Below, piece after piece: positions 55,074-63,493 of a stretch of 64,000 nt of DNA. How positions within the stretch are numbered: position 1 is the stretch's first letter; every line of letters starts with the position of its first letter. Origin of the DNA: Pararhodobacter zhoushanensis (GTDB lineage Bacteria > Pseudomonadota > Alphaproteobacteria > Rhodobacterales > Rhodobacteraceae); NCBI RefSeq assembly GCF_025949695.1, contig NZ_JAPDFL010000001.1, positions 2,793,501-2,857,500 on the forward strand, read 5' to 3'. Below the pieces are notes generated by a model, which did no database searches, was not told where the DNA came from, and saw only the letters and a list, made by a program, of their open reading frames with translations. The position numbers were made by a program, and so were the translations under genes.

Positions 55074-56579
55074 TCACCCCTCGCCCCGGTCGCTGAGCAG
55101 CCGGTCGATGGGCGCGAAATCGTCGGTGAAGGTGACGGGCGTGCGCCCATCGAGGATCGCCTGCAGAGAGCTGGCGGCGATCCGCACCGCCGCCCCGTCC
55201 GGCCCGCCGATCTGCGAGCGTGGTGACGGCGCGTCCCCGGCGACCAGCACGAACACCCGGCGGTTCTCGGATGCGTCATGCGCGGGATCGGCCCAGACCT
55301 CGACCGAGGGCCAGACCGCACGCGCGGTGGTGACGATCGAGGCCAGCACGTCCAACCGGTCCATGTGGTCGATGACGTTCATCAGGTAGACGCCGCCGGG
55401 GTTCAGGCGCGCATCGACCAGCGCGAAGAATTCCCGCGTGATCAGGTGTTGCGGCACGGCGATGTCGCCGAAAGCGTCGCCGATGATCACGTCATAGGCC
55501 GCAGGCTCCCACGCCAGCGTGCGGCGCGCGTCGGCATGGATGATCCGGTCCTCGCCCGGGTCGTACCAGAAATAGTCGATGGCGGCACGGGTCACGGCCG
55601 GGTCCACCTCGGCCACCGTCACCGCCACCGGTGTGCCCCGCGCATGCCACGCGCGCGGCACGGTATAGGTGCCGCCGCCGATCAGGAACGCCGACCAGCC
55701 CTCGCGGCCTTCCATCCGCAGGCGCGGCAGGCCCTCCAGCATCACGCCATGCGGCGTCAGCATCGCGGTGGGGTCCAGCCCGTCCGCCGCGCCATGCACC
55801 AGATGGTCCAGCACCATCAGCCGAACCGGCGCCTGCGTGGTGCCCTCGTCAATCACGCGGATGCAGAAATAGTCACTCTCGACCGTGCAGGGGTTCGGCA
55901 GAGATAACCCGCCCAGCACCAGCCCGAACGGCACCAGCGCAGCCGCCGCGCCCGCCACGATCCCGCGCAGCCCGCTGGCCGAGGCCAGCGACATCAGCCC
56001 CAGCACCGCATAAACCGCCGCCACCACGGCCAGCGTGCCCACCGAGCCCAGCCACGAGATGAACACGAACCCCGCCGCCAGCGTGCCCAGGATCGCGCCC
56101 CATGCCCCGGCCGCGAACATCGCGCCCAGGGCCCGGCCCTTGCGCTCGGGATGACGCAGCACGGCGATCATCGACAGAATGGGTGCGGGGATACCGGCAA
56201 AGAAGGACGGCAGGAAGAACACCAGCGAAGTCAGCACCACGATGGATGCCACCGGGCTTTGCAGCGCGGGGATCACCGTCCCGGCGACACCGCGCAGGAT
56301 GAACACCGCCGCCGCCGTGCTGGCCGCCGCGCCCAGCATCGCCCAGCCGTTCCCCTTGAGCGCAGCCTCGGGCGACCATTCCGCCATGCGCCCGCCCGCC
56401 CAATGCCCCACCGAAAAGCCGGCCAGCACCACGGCAATCACCGAGGTCCACGTATAAAGCGACATCCCCACATAGGGAGCCAGCATCCGTCCCGCCACAA
56501 TTTCGACAATCAGGCTTGCCGCGGCGACCGTTGCCTGAATGGTCACCAACCCCCAAAGTCTTTGCATTCCTCGCCTCAT
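55074..56579 (-). CDS. Membrane-fused spermidine-synthase-like methyltransferase-fold protein
   Basis: The 501-residue protein has six or seven membrane helices in residues 1-220 (IVEIVAGRMLAPYVGMSLYTWTSVIAVVLAG cut across helices 1-2 is characteristic). A Rossmann-fold domain follows, resembling spermidine synthase: FLIGGGTYTVPRAW, VTVAEVDPAVTRAA, then HADARRTL and YDVIIGDAFGD. The acidic residue pattern fits binding of decarboxylated SAM or SAM, but this fused family has no firmly known reaction. It is convergent with soxD; a role in sulfur oxidation is not implied. Confidence 0.86.
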   Translation of the reverse strand: MRRGMQRLWGLVTIQATVAAASLIVEIVAGRMLAPYVGMSLYTWTSVIAVVLAGFSVGHWAGGRMAEWSPEAALKGNGWAMLGAAASTAAAVFILRGVAGTVIPALQSPVASIVVLTSLVFFLPSFFAGIPAPILSMIAVLRHPERKGRALGAMFAAGAWGAILGTLAAGFVFISWLGSVGTLAVVAAVYAVLGLMSLASASGLRGIVAGAAAALVPFGLVLGGLSLPNPCTVESDYFCIRVIDEGTTQAPVRLMVLDHLVHGAADGLDPTAMLTPHGVMLEGLPRLRMEGREGWSAFLIGGGTYTVPRAWHARGTPVAVTVAEVDPAVTRAAIDYFWYDPGEDRIIHADARRTLAWEPAAYDVIIGDAFGDIAVPQHLITREFFALVDARLNPGGVYLMNVIDHMDRLDVLASIVTTARAVWPSVEVWADPAHDASENRRVFVLVAGDAPSPRSQIGGPDGAAVRIAASSLQAILDGRTPVTFTDDFAPIDRLLSDRGEG

Positions 56580-56826
56580 TCCTCAGTTTTATTTCCGATA
56601 GCACGACAACACGCGCGCATTTCCAGAATCTAACGCAATTCCGGCAACGAAACTGCCATTATTGAACACGATAAGGAAACGACCCTTGCACGCTATTGAA
56701 ACGGTAACATTTTGTTTTTCTTTGATTTCTTTCAGCGATTGTGGCATGTTTTAGGCAGATTTGGTCATAATTGAGTTCGACAACCCGCCTTCGATCCGGG
56801 TCAGTCTCGACGCAAAAGGGGATAGC

Positions 56827-57579
56827 ATGTTTTTCAGATTCGGTGGAACGCTCGGCAATCTTGGGTCCGCTTGCAAAGGTGTGATCAACAACGTGGTAAT
56901 GAAAAGTCATTTCGGACGGCACGACGACAAGGACGATCACCACGGATGGGGTCGTGGTCATGGCCGCGACAAGGATGACCACGACAAGGATCATCACGGG
57001 AACCATGGCGGCCACCACGGCGGCAAGGATTGCGACGACGACAATGATGACGATTGCGGCGGCGCTGCTGACGGCGTTGACATCACCATCCCGGCGAATG
57101 CCCATTCCGCCATCTTGGTGATCGAGAACAACGACGACAACGATGACGACTACGACGATTACGTCCGCGTCTACGCGGACGATCTCGAAGATCCCAGCAA
57201 TGTGGACGACTATGTCGCTGCCGCCGAAGAAGAATACGCAGCCCGCGGCGACGATCTGGACTCGTGCGATGAGGTGCTCAAGGTTGTGGTCGAGGACGCC
57301 GATGGCAAGGTCATCAAGGTGCTCTACAAGGACGGCGACGGCAACTACACCGACAAAGACCCGCGTGCGGAAAACGACAGCGATGACGCGGGCGACGACG
57401 GTGACAACAGTGACGACGACGACAATAACGATGATGACGACGACAAGGACTGCGGTGGCATCGGCAAGTTCCTGAAGGTCATCCACGGCCGTCACGACCG
57501 CGACGACGACCGCAATGATCACAACGACGATGACGACGACCATGGTCACGGCGGCCACCACTACCAGATGGCCTGCTAA
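56827..57579 (+). CDS. Extremely Asp/His-rich protein of unknown function
   Basis: I do not recognise a family. The 250-residue product (ATG at 56827, AAAAGGGG upstream) has a short hydrophobic/basic N-terminus with no clear signal peptide. A His/Asp/Gly-rich segment follows (31-68: GRHDDKDDHHGWGRGHGRDK and on), then a plainer folded-looking domain (80-175) with acidic insertions and a DGDGN turn, an Asp-rich tract (183-208) and a closing His/Asp segment (221-246). Six Cys are spaced through it (16, 69, 77, 147, 209, 250). The composition suggests metal or cation binding. The 247 bases upstream are AT-rich and likely hold its promoter; a terminator follows. Confidence 0.72.
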   Translation: MFFRFGGTLGNLGSACKGVINNVVMKSHFGRHDDKDDHHGWGRGHGRDKDDHDKDHHGNHGGHHGGKDCDDDNDDDCGGAADGVDITIPANAHSAILVIENNDDNDDDYDDYVRVYADDLEDPSNVDDYVAAAEEEYAARGDDLDSCDEVLKVVVEDADGKVIKVLYKDGDGNYTDKDPRAENDSDDAGDDGDNSDDDDNNDDDDDKDCGGIGKFLKVIHGRHDRDDDRNDHNDDDDDHGHGGHHYQMAC

Positions 57580-57607
57580 GCCTCAGGCGTATCGCAGCGA
57601 TCAACAA

Positions 57608-57633
57608 ACGGCGGGCCTCAGGCCCGCCGTTTT
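57608..57633 (+). terminator. Bidirectional terminator between the Asp-rich gene and lrp
   Basis: ACGGCGGGCC and GGCCCGCCGT form a perfect ten-base stem around TCA, followed by TTT on the plus strand and preceded by an A-rich stretch that gives a weak U tract on the minus strand. Both flanking genes converge on it. Confidence 0.88.
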
Positions 57634-57639
57634 GCTGTC

Positions 57640-58098
57640 TCAGGGTCGGGGCAAGCTGCGCTGCACCTTGACCGGACGCAGCACCAGATGGGTCTGCACC
57701 TGCGCGATGCCCTCTTGCCGGAAGAGGCTGCGCTCCATGAAGTCGTTGAACGCCTGCAGATCGCGGCACTGCACGCGCAGGTGGTAGTCCATCGCCCCCG
57801 TTGTGGCGTAGCAATCCAGCACCTCATCGTGGCGCATCACCTCTTGGGTGAAGCGTTCGACCACCGCGCCCGAATGCCGGGTCAGGGTAATGTGGATGAT
57901 GGCGTGAAAGCCCAAACCGGCCTTGGCCGCGTCTACCTCGGCCCGGTAGGCACGAATGATCCCGGCCTCCTCCAACGCCTTGACCCGACGCCAGCACGAG
58001 CTCGCCGACAGCCCCACCCGCTCGGCCAGTTCCTGATTGGACAGGCGCGCGTCGGCCTGCAGCAGATCCAGCAGTTTCCAGTCGATCTCTTCCAGCAT
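57640..58098 (-). CDS. Lrp/AsnC-family transcriptional regulator
   Basis: The 152-residue protein has an N-terminal winged helix (LEEIDWKLLDLLQADARLSNQELAERVGLSASSCWRRVKALEEAG cut, residues 2-45) and a C-terminal RAM ligand-binding domain (FHAIIHITL, VLDCYATTGAMDYHLRV). The ATG at 58098 is preferred over the longer frame because MLEEIDWKLLDLL is the normal start. It is divergent from the indolepyruvate oxidoreductase gene, a common pairing in which the regulator senses an aromatic or branched amino acid and controls that gene. Confidence 0.92.
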   Translation of the reverse strand: MLEEIDWKLLDLLQADARLSNQELAERVGLSASSCWRRVKALEEAGIIRAYRAEVDAAKAGLGFHAIIHITLTRHSGAVVERFTQEVMRHDEVLDCYATTGAMDYHLRVQCRDLQAFNDFMERSLFRQEGIAQVQTHLVLRPVKVQRSLPRP

Positions 58099-58239
58099 CG
58101 GCGCGCACCCTGACAGGATTATCCAGAATTCAGGGTTAGCGCGGAACATCCGTGAAAGAAACCCCCGTCAAAGGGGTAACTCTGGCACCGCTTTTCGTCC
58201 GCGCTACGTTATCCTTGTCCAAACAGCATGAGGATAGCC

Positions 58240-61200
58240 ATGAACGCCCCCCTCCGCCCGCTTGACGACTACGCCCTCGATGACCGCTACACCCGCCCCT
58301 CGGGCCGGGTCTTTCTGACCGGCACACAGGCGCTGGTGCGCGCGGTGCTGGATCAGGCGCGGCGCGACAAGGCGGCGGGGCTGAACACCGCCGGGCTGGT
58401 CAGCGGCTATCGCGGCTCACCCCTGGGCGGTGTCGATCTTGAGATGTGGCGGCAGTCCAGGCGGCTGAAAGCGGCGCAGGTCGAGTTCCTGCCCGCCGTC
58501 AACGAAGACCTCGCCGCCACCGCCATTCTGGGCAGCCAGCAGGTGGAAAGCGATCCGCTCAAAGAGGTGCAGGGCGTTTTTGGCCTGTGGTACGGCAAGG
58601 GCCCGGGCGTTGACCGCGCCGGTGATGCGCTCAAGCACGGCAATGCTTACGGCTCCAGCCAGCACGGCGGCGTACTGGTCGTGGCGGGTGATGACCACGG
58701 CTGCGTCAGCTCGTCGATGTCGCACCAGTCGGATGTGGCTTTCATGGCGTGGTTCATGCCCTGCCTGAACCCGGCCTCGGTCGCGGAATTCCTGCCCTTC
58801 GCCGAATGGGGCTATGCCCTGTCGCGCGCCACCGGCATGTGGGTTGGCTTCAAGGCGGTCTCGGACGTGGTGGAAAGTGCCATGTCGGTCGAGCTGCCCG
58901 CCGACCGCGTGTTCCGCGCGCCCGAACTGGACGCGTATCCCGGCGGGCTGCACTACCGCTGGCCCGACCTGCCCGGCATGCAGATCGAAGAACGCATGGA
59001 AGCCAAGAAACGCGCCGTCGCCGCCTTTGCCGAGGCCAACCCCATCGACCGCGCCGAATACGACCTGCCCGAGGCGCGCTTTGGCTTTGTCACCACCGGC
59101 AAGGCGCATCTGGACCTGATCGAGGCGCTGCGCCTGCTGGGTCTGGACGAGGCTGCTTGCCGCCGTCTCGGCATTGATTTGTACAAGGTCGGCATGGTCT
59201 GGCCGCTGGCCCGCCGCGACGCCCTGCGCTTTGTCGAGGGCAAGGACGAGGTGATGATCGTCGAGGAAAAGCGCGGCATCATCGAAAGCCAGCTGAAAGA
59301 GTATTTCTACGACTGGGACGGCCGCAAACCGCGCCACATGACCGGCAAGAATGACGAGCTGGGCGAGCGGCTGGTGCCCTGGACCAGCGAGCTGACCCCG
59401 CGCCTCCTGCTGCCGCTGATCGCCAGGCGCCTGCACCGCCTGTTCCCGGACGAGGGCTTTCCAGCCCGCGCCGATGCCATCCTCGGCCACAAGCCGCAGG
59501 TGCTGCAGATCCCCGGCGCCACCCGCACGCCCTATTTCTGCTCGGGCTGCCCGCACAATACCTCGACCCGCGTGCCCGAGGGGTCCAAGGCGTTGGCGGG
59601 CATCGGCTGTCACTTCATGGCCAGTTGGATGGGCCGCGAGACGACCAGCCTGATCCAGATGGGCGGCGAAGGGGTGAACCACGCGGCCTCCAGCCGGTTT
59701 ACCGGGAAAAACCATGTTTTCCAAAATCTTGGCGAGGGAACTTGGTATCATTCGGGCAGCATGGCGATCCGGCAATCCATCGCTGCGGGCGCGAATATCA
59801 CCTACAAGATCCTCTACAATGATGCCGTCGCCATGACCGGCGGCCAGCCCGTCGACGGCCCGGTCAGCGTGCAGGCCATCGCCGCCGTCTGCCGCGCCGA
59901 GGGGGTAACGCGGATCGCGCTGGTCTCGGATGACATCAGCAAGTTCAGTAAATCCGACTATCCCGCCGGCACCAGCTTTCACGACCGCGACGAGATGGAC
60001 GCCGTGCAGCGCGAGCTGCGCGAGATCGAGGGCGTTACCGTCCTGATCTACGAACAAACCTGCGCCACCGAAAAGCGCCGCCGCCGCAAGCGTGGCACCC
60101 TGCCCGATCCGCAGAAATTCGCCGTGATCAACCCGGCGGTCTGCGAAGGCTGCGGCGATTGCTCGGTCGCCTCGAACTGCCTGTCGGTCGAGCCCATTGA
60201 AACGGATCTGGGCCCCAAGCGCCGCGTCAACCTGTCGACCTGCAACAAGGATTTCTCCTGCCTCGACGGTTTCTGCCCCTCCTTCGTCACCGTTGAGGGC
60301 GCAGACCGCCGCAAACCCGCGCCGCAAGCCCGGCCCGAGGTCGAAGCCGCCCTCGCCACCCTGCCCCTGCCCGCGCTGCCCGAGGCGGACAGCTGGGATC
60401 TGCTGGTCACCGGTGTTGGCGGCACCGGCGTGGTCACGGTCGGCCAGATCACCGCCATGGCGGCGCATCTGGAGGGGCGCGGCGTGTCGGTGCTCGATTT
60501 CACCGGCTTTGCGCAGAAATTCGGCCCGGTGCTCAGCTACCTGCGGCTGGCCCGTACGCCCGCCCTGCTGACGCAGGTGCGCATCGACAGCGCCAGCGCC
60601 GACGCGCTGATCGGCTGCGATATCGTCGTGTCCTCGTCGCCCAAAGCCTCGACCTGCCTGAACCCGCAAACCCGTGCCGTGGTGAACCTCGCCGAGATGC
60701 CCACCGGCGACATCGTGCTGAACCGCGACGCTTCGCTCAAGGTGCCCGCCCGGCTGCGCGCTCTGGATGGCGCTGTCGGCGATCTGGGCGCGCTGAACGC
60801 CGGACGGGTGGCCGAAGAGCTTCTGGGCGACATGGTCTTCGCCAATATGCTGATGCTGGGCTTTGCCTGGCAACGCGGGCTGGTGCCGGTGGGGCTGGAC
60901 GCGCTGCTGCGCGCGATCACCCTGAACGGCGTGGCGATTGCCGCCAACACCCGCGCCTTTGCGCTGGGGCGGCTGGCGGCGGTGAACCCGGATCTGTTCC
61001 GCGAAAAGACCCCTGAGGTCGAGCCGGTCGAACACCTGATCAACCGACGCGCCGACGCGCTGACCACCTACCAGAACGCCGCCTATGCCGCGCGCTTCCG
61101 CAAGGCGCTGGCGCCGGTGATGGGCGATGAGGCGCGCGCGCGTCTGGCCGCCAACTCGCTGTTCAAGCTGATGGCCTACAAGGACGAATACGAGGTCGCC

Positions 61201-61614
61201 CGTCTGCACCGCGATCCCGCCTTCGCCCAGCAGATCGCCCGGGACTTTGGCGACGGGGCCAAGCTGAGCTATCACCTCGCCCCGCCGATGCTGCCCGGCA
61301 CCGACGGGCGCGGTCGCCCCAAGAAGCGCCGCTTCCCCGGCTGGGCGATGCGCCCGGCCTATGCGGTGCTGGTGCGCATGAAACCCCTGCGCGGCACGGC
61401 GCTGGACCCGTTTGGCCGGACCGAAGAGCGGCGCATGGAGCGCGGGCTGATCGACTGGTTCGAGGGGCTGATCCAGACAGCGGCAACCCGCGACGAAAGC
61501 ACCGCGCGCGCGCTTTTGTCCGCCCCGATGGGGATTCGCGGCTACGGTCCGGTGAAAGAGGCTGCGGTAGTCAAGGTGAAGGCCGAGGTCGACTCGCTTC
61601 TTTCCCAGAAATAA
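58240..61614 (+). CDS. Indolepyruvate ferredoxin oxidoreductase, fused alpha-beta type
   Basis: This large oxidoreductase oxidatively decarboxylates aryl 2-oxoacids to acyl-CoA with thiamine diphosphate, passing electrons to ferredoxin. The 1124-residue protein combines the alpha part (GLVSGYRGSPLGG at the start, a TPP domain with GIGCHFMASWMGRE), a ferredoxin-type [4Fe-4S] segment Cys635-x2-Cys638-x2-Cys641-x5-Cys647, and the gamma/beta domain beginning GVGGTGVVTVGQ near residue 726. The ATG at 58240 has GAGGAT ahead; ATG at 58228 is possible. It is the aerobic-proteobacterial long form, controlled probably by the divergent Lrp. Confidence 0.93.
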   Translation: MNAPLRPLDDYALDDRYTRPSGRVFLTGTQALVRAVLDQARRDKAAGLNTAGLVSGYRGSPLGGVDLEMWRQSRRLKAAQVEFLPAVNEDLAATAILGSQQVESDPLKEVQGVFGLWYGKGPGVDRAGDALKHGNAYGSSQHGGVLVVAGDDHGCVSSSMSHQSDVAFMAWFMPCLNPASVAEFLPFAEWGYALSRATGMWVGFKAVSDVVESAMSVELPADRVFRAPELDAYPGGLHYRWPDLPGMQIEERMEAKKRAVAAFAEANPIDRAEYDLPEARFGFVTTGKAHLDLIEALRLLGLDEAACRRLGIDLYKVGMVWPLARRDALRFVEGKDEVMIVEEKRGIIESQLKEYFYDWDGRKPRHMTGKNDELGERLVPWTSELTPRLLLPLIARRLHRLFPDEGFPARADAILGHKPQVLQIPGATRTPYFCSGCPHNTSTRVPEGSKALAGIGCHFMASWMGRETTSLIQMGGEGVNHAASSRFTGKNHVFQNLGEGTWYHSGSMAIRQSIAAGANITYKILYNDAVAMTGGQPVDGPVSVQAIAAVCRAEGVTRIALVSDDISKFSKSDYPAGTSFHDRDEMDAVQRELREIEGVTVLIYEQTCATEKRRRRKRGTLPDPQKFAVINPAVCEGCGDCSVASNCLSVEPIETDLGPKRRVNLSTCNKDFSCLDGFCPSFVTVEGADRRKPAPQARPEVEAALATLPLPALPEADSWDLLVTGVGGTGVVTVGQITAMAAHLEGRGVSVLDFTGFAQKFGPVLSYLRLARTPALLTQVRIDSASADALIGCDIVVSSSPKASTCLNPQTRAVVNLAEMPTGDIVLNRDASLKVPARLRALDGAVGDLGALNAGRVAEELLGDMVFANMLMLGFAWQRGLVPVGLDALLRAITLNGVAIAANTRAFALGRLAAVNPDLFREKTPEVEPVEHLINRRADALTTYQNAAYAARFRKALAPVMGDEARARLAANSLFKLMAYKDEYEVARLHRDPAFAQQIARDFGDGAKLSYHLAPPMLPGTDGRGRPKKRRFPGWAMRPAYAVLVRMKPLRGTALDPFGRTEERRMERGLIDWFEGLIQTAATRDESTARALLSAPMGIRGYGPVKEAAVVKVKAEVDSLLSQK

Positions 61615-62059
61615 CCCACAGCCGCGCCTGTGCATAACTTTTGTGGACAGGCGCGGCTGTGGATTGTCGAAAAATCGCGGGCTGCGGCGCGGAGAAGCGT
61701 CCTGGAAAACTTGCGGCGCAGCCCTTTTTCCGCGATGTTATTTTTCAACAAGTTACGACGATTTCTTAAGCGTTTTGGCGTGCTTGGCACGGCCATAAAC
61801 GCGTCCGGTGCACCGCATCGAGAGCCCCTGTTTTATTGCCTTACATTTACAGACCTGTGGATAGATTCGTGTATGAAATTCGCCGCGAGCACGCTCAATC
61901 AGCGTCGATATGCACAGGGTAAACCCGTCTGTCTCCGTAAATGTCTGGCAAATAAGGTGATGCCGCCAGCAGTCACGGCACACCCCGTGTTAGCGGAACC
62001 ATTTGCTTTTCGGCCCTGAAGCCTCTATCGCAAAAACCACATGTCGAATGAGGCCGCCG
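61615..62059. other. AT-rich intergenic region with DnaA-box-like sites
   Basis: The 445-base gap holds no credible gene. Sites resembling the DnaA box TTATNCACA occur at 61629-61637 (TGTGCATAA, exact in reverse), 61856-61864 (TGTGGATAG, one mismatch), 61908-61916 (ATATGCACA, one mismatch) and 61658-61666 (two mismatches). Stretch 61725-61770 is clearly AT-rich (TTATTTTTCAACAAG, TTTCTTAAG). The eda promoter must also lie here. An origin function is a hypothesis only. Confidence 0.35.
61616..61662 (+). repeat. Perfect 16-base inverted repeat after the indolepyruvate oxidoreductase gene
   Basis: CCACAGCCGCGCCTGT and ACAGGCGCGGCTGTGG pair without mismatch around a 15-base loop. It begins two bases after the stop codon. 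No T run follows, so a classic terminator is not assured. The left arm end and loop spell TGTGCATAA, a DnaA-box match. Confidence 0.8.
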
Positions 62060-62701
62060 ATGAATCCTGCCCTGCAAAGTCACGCCACACGCAGCCTGTG
62101 CGATCTTGCGCCGGTGATCCCGGTTCTGGTGATCGAGGATGTCGCTCATGCCGAACCGCTCGCGCGGGCGCTCGTCGCGGGCGGTTTGCCCGTGCTCGAA
62201 GTCACGCTGCGCACCGACTGCGCGCTTGAAGCCATGGCGGCGATGGCGACCGTGCCGGGCGCTCGGGTCGGTGCGGGAACGGTGCTCAGCGCACATGACG
62301 TGAAGCGGGCCAAGGCGGCGGGCGCAACCTTTGCCGTGTCGCCCGGTGCAACGCCCGCGCTGATCGCCGCCTGTGCCGCGCAGGGCCTGCCTTTGCTGCC
62401 GGGCGCGGCCACGGCGAGCGAGGTCATGGCGCTCTTGGAACTCGGGTATCGGACAATGAAATTCTTCCCCGCCGGTCCCGCCGGTGGTCCGGCTCTGCTC
62501 AAGGGACTCTATGGTCCGCTACCGCAAGCGACCTTCTGCCCGACCGGTGGCGTCAGCCCGCAGAATGCCGCTGACTATCTGTCGCTGCCCAACGTCGCCT
62601 GCGTCGGCGGTAGCTGGGTTGCTCCGGCGAAGATGATGGCGGCAGGCGATTGGGACGGCATCACGGCGCTGGCGCGGCAAGCGGCAAGCCTGAGCCGTTA
62701 A
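62060..62701 (+). CDS. eda: 2-dehydro-3-deoxy-phosphogluconate (KDPG) aldolase
   Basis: Eda splits KDPG to pyruvate and glyceraldehyde-3-phosphate in the Entner-Doudoroff pathway. The 213-residue protein starts at the ATG at 62060 (MNPALQSHATRSLCDLAPVIPVLVIEDV cut here); the longer frame upstream is unsupported. Active-site residues are visible: Glu in LEVTLRT, the Schiff-base Lys in YRTMKFFPAGPAGG and the phosphate loop FCPTGGVSPQNAADYL. edd is not in the window. It overlaps the convergent crotonase gene by four bases. Confidence 0.94.
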   Translation: MNPALQSHATRSLCDLAPVIPVLVIEDVAHAEPLARALVAGGLPVLEVTLRTDCALEAMAAMATVPGARVGAGTVLSAHDVKRAKAAGATFAVSPGATPALIAACAAQGLPLLPGAATASEVMALLELGYRTMKFFPAGPAGGPALLKGLYGPLPQATFCPTGGVSPQNAADYLSLPNVACVGGSWVAPAKMMAAGDWDGITALARQAASLSR

Positions 62702-63492
62702 TCGAACGACCCGCCGCGCCCGGCCCCTTGGGCAAAGCGCGTCGCCCCGGCGATACCCTCGGCCAGCACCATTCCGGCGCTCACCCATTCGCGCTTGAGC
62801 GCTGCGGCCAGATCCGCCGGGGCCATGCGGGCCGAGAGAAAATCGGCGCGCAGGCAGCCCTGCGGAAACCGCGTGAGGCTTTCGGCCAGCGCCAACGCGG
62901 TCTCAAGCGCCGCGCCCGGCGCGGTCACGCGGTCGGCCAATCCGATCCGCGACGCTTCATCCGCCCCCACCGGCCGGCCCGTCAGGATCAGGTCATTCGC
63001 CCGGCCTTGGCCCACGACGCGCGGCAGTCGAACCGTACCGCCGTCAATCAACGGCACGCCCCAGCGGCGACAGAACACGCCAAACGTCGCGTCCTGCGCC
63101 ATGACGCGCAGATCGCACCACAGCGCCAGTTCCATCCCACCCGCGACGGCGGGGCCTTCAACGGCAGCGATCACTGGCTTGGACAGCATCAGCCGCGAAG
63201 GCCCCATCGGACCGGGGCGCGGATCGTTCACCGGATCGCGCCAGTCAGCGGGCAAATCCAGCCCGCCGATCCAGTCCGCCCCGTCCCCAGTTGAGGCCGA
63301 CTTCAGATCAAACCCCGCACAGAACGCCCCGTCCGCGCCGGTCAGGATGGCCACATCGACCGTTTCATCTGCGTCAAACGCCAGCGCCGCGTCGTAAAGC
63401 GCACGCGCCAGCGCAGGGTTCACCGCATTGCGGGCCTCGGGCCGTGAAAGGGTCCAGACCCGTATCCGCCCCTGCGTTGTGAGTGTCAGCAC
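62698..63492 (-). CDS. Enoyl-CoA hydratase/isomerase family protein
   Basis: The 264-residue crotonase-fold protein starts at the GTG at 63492 (VLTLTTQGRIRVWTLSRPEARNAVN), with GAGGAGG upstream and only one base after the dnaE stop, so it is co-transcribed with dnaE. Oxyanion segments are FCAGFDLKS and VEGPAVAGGMELALWCD. One catalytic Glu is kept (GGMEL), but the second crotonase Glu position reads FGVFCRRWG, which lacks it. That fits isomerase- or hydrolase-type members more than a standard hydratase. The substrate is unknown. Confidence 0.86.
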   Translation of the reverse strand: MLTLTTQGRIRVWTLSRPEARNAVNPALARALYDAALAFDADETVDVAILTGADGAFCAGFDLKSASTGDGADWIGGLDLPADWRDPVNDPRPGPMGPSRLMLSKPVIAAVEGPAVAGGMELALWCDLRVMAQDATFGVFCRRWGVPLIDGGTVRLPRVVGQGRANDLILTGRPVGADEASRIGLADRVTAPGAALETALALAESLTRFPQGCLRADFLSARMAPADLAAALKREWVSAGMVLAEGIAGATRFAQGAGRGGSFD

Positions 63493-63493
63493 A

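Noticed and set aside
56880..57560. Tandem trinucleotide (GAC/GAT) repeat expansion as the origin of the Asp-rich gene
   Set aside because: Codons are mixed (GAC, GAT, CAC, CAT, AAC) with no long pure run, so a simple microsatellite does not explain it.
56659..57561. A 300-residue minus-strand open frame rich in Val/Ile
   Set aside because: It is the exact complement of the Asp/His codons of the plus-strand gene (GAC/GAT read as GTC/ATC). It has no ribosome site, and its hydrophobicity is a codon artefact.
58417..61635. A 1072-residue minus-strand open frame opposite the indolepyruvate oxidoreductase
   Set aside because: The opposite strand encodes an intact conserved enzyme; this frame shows only His/Gly/Arg-rich low-information sequence.
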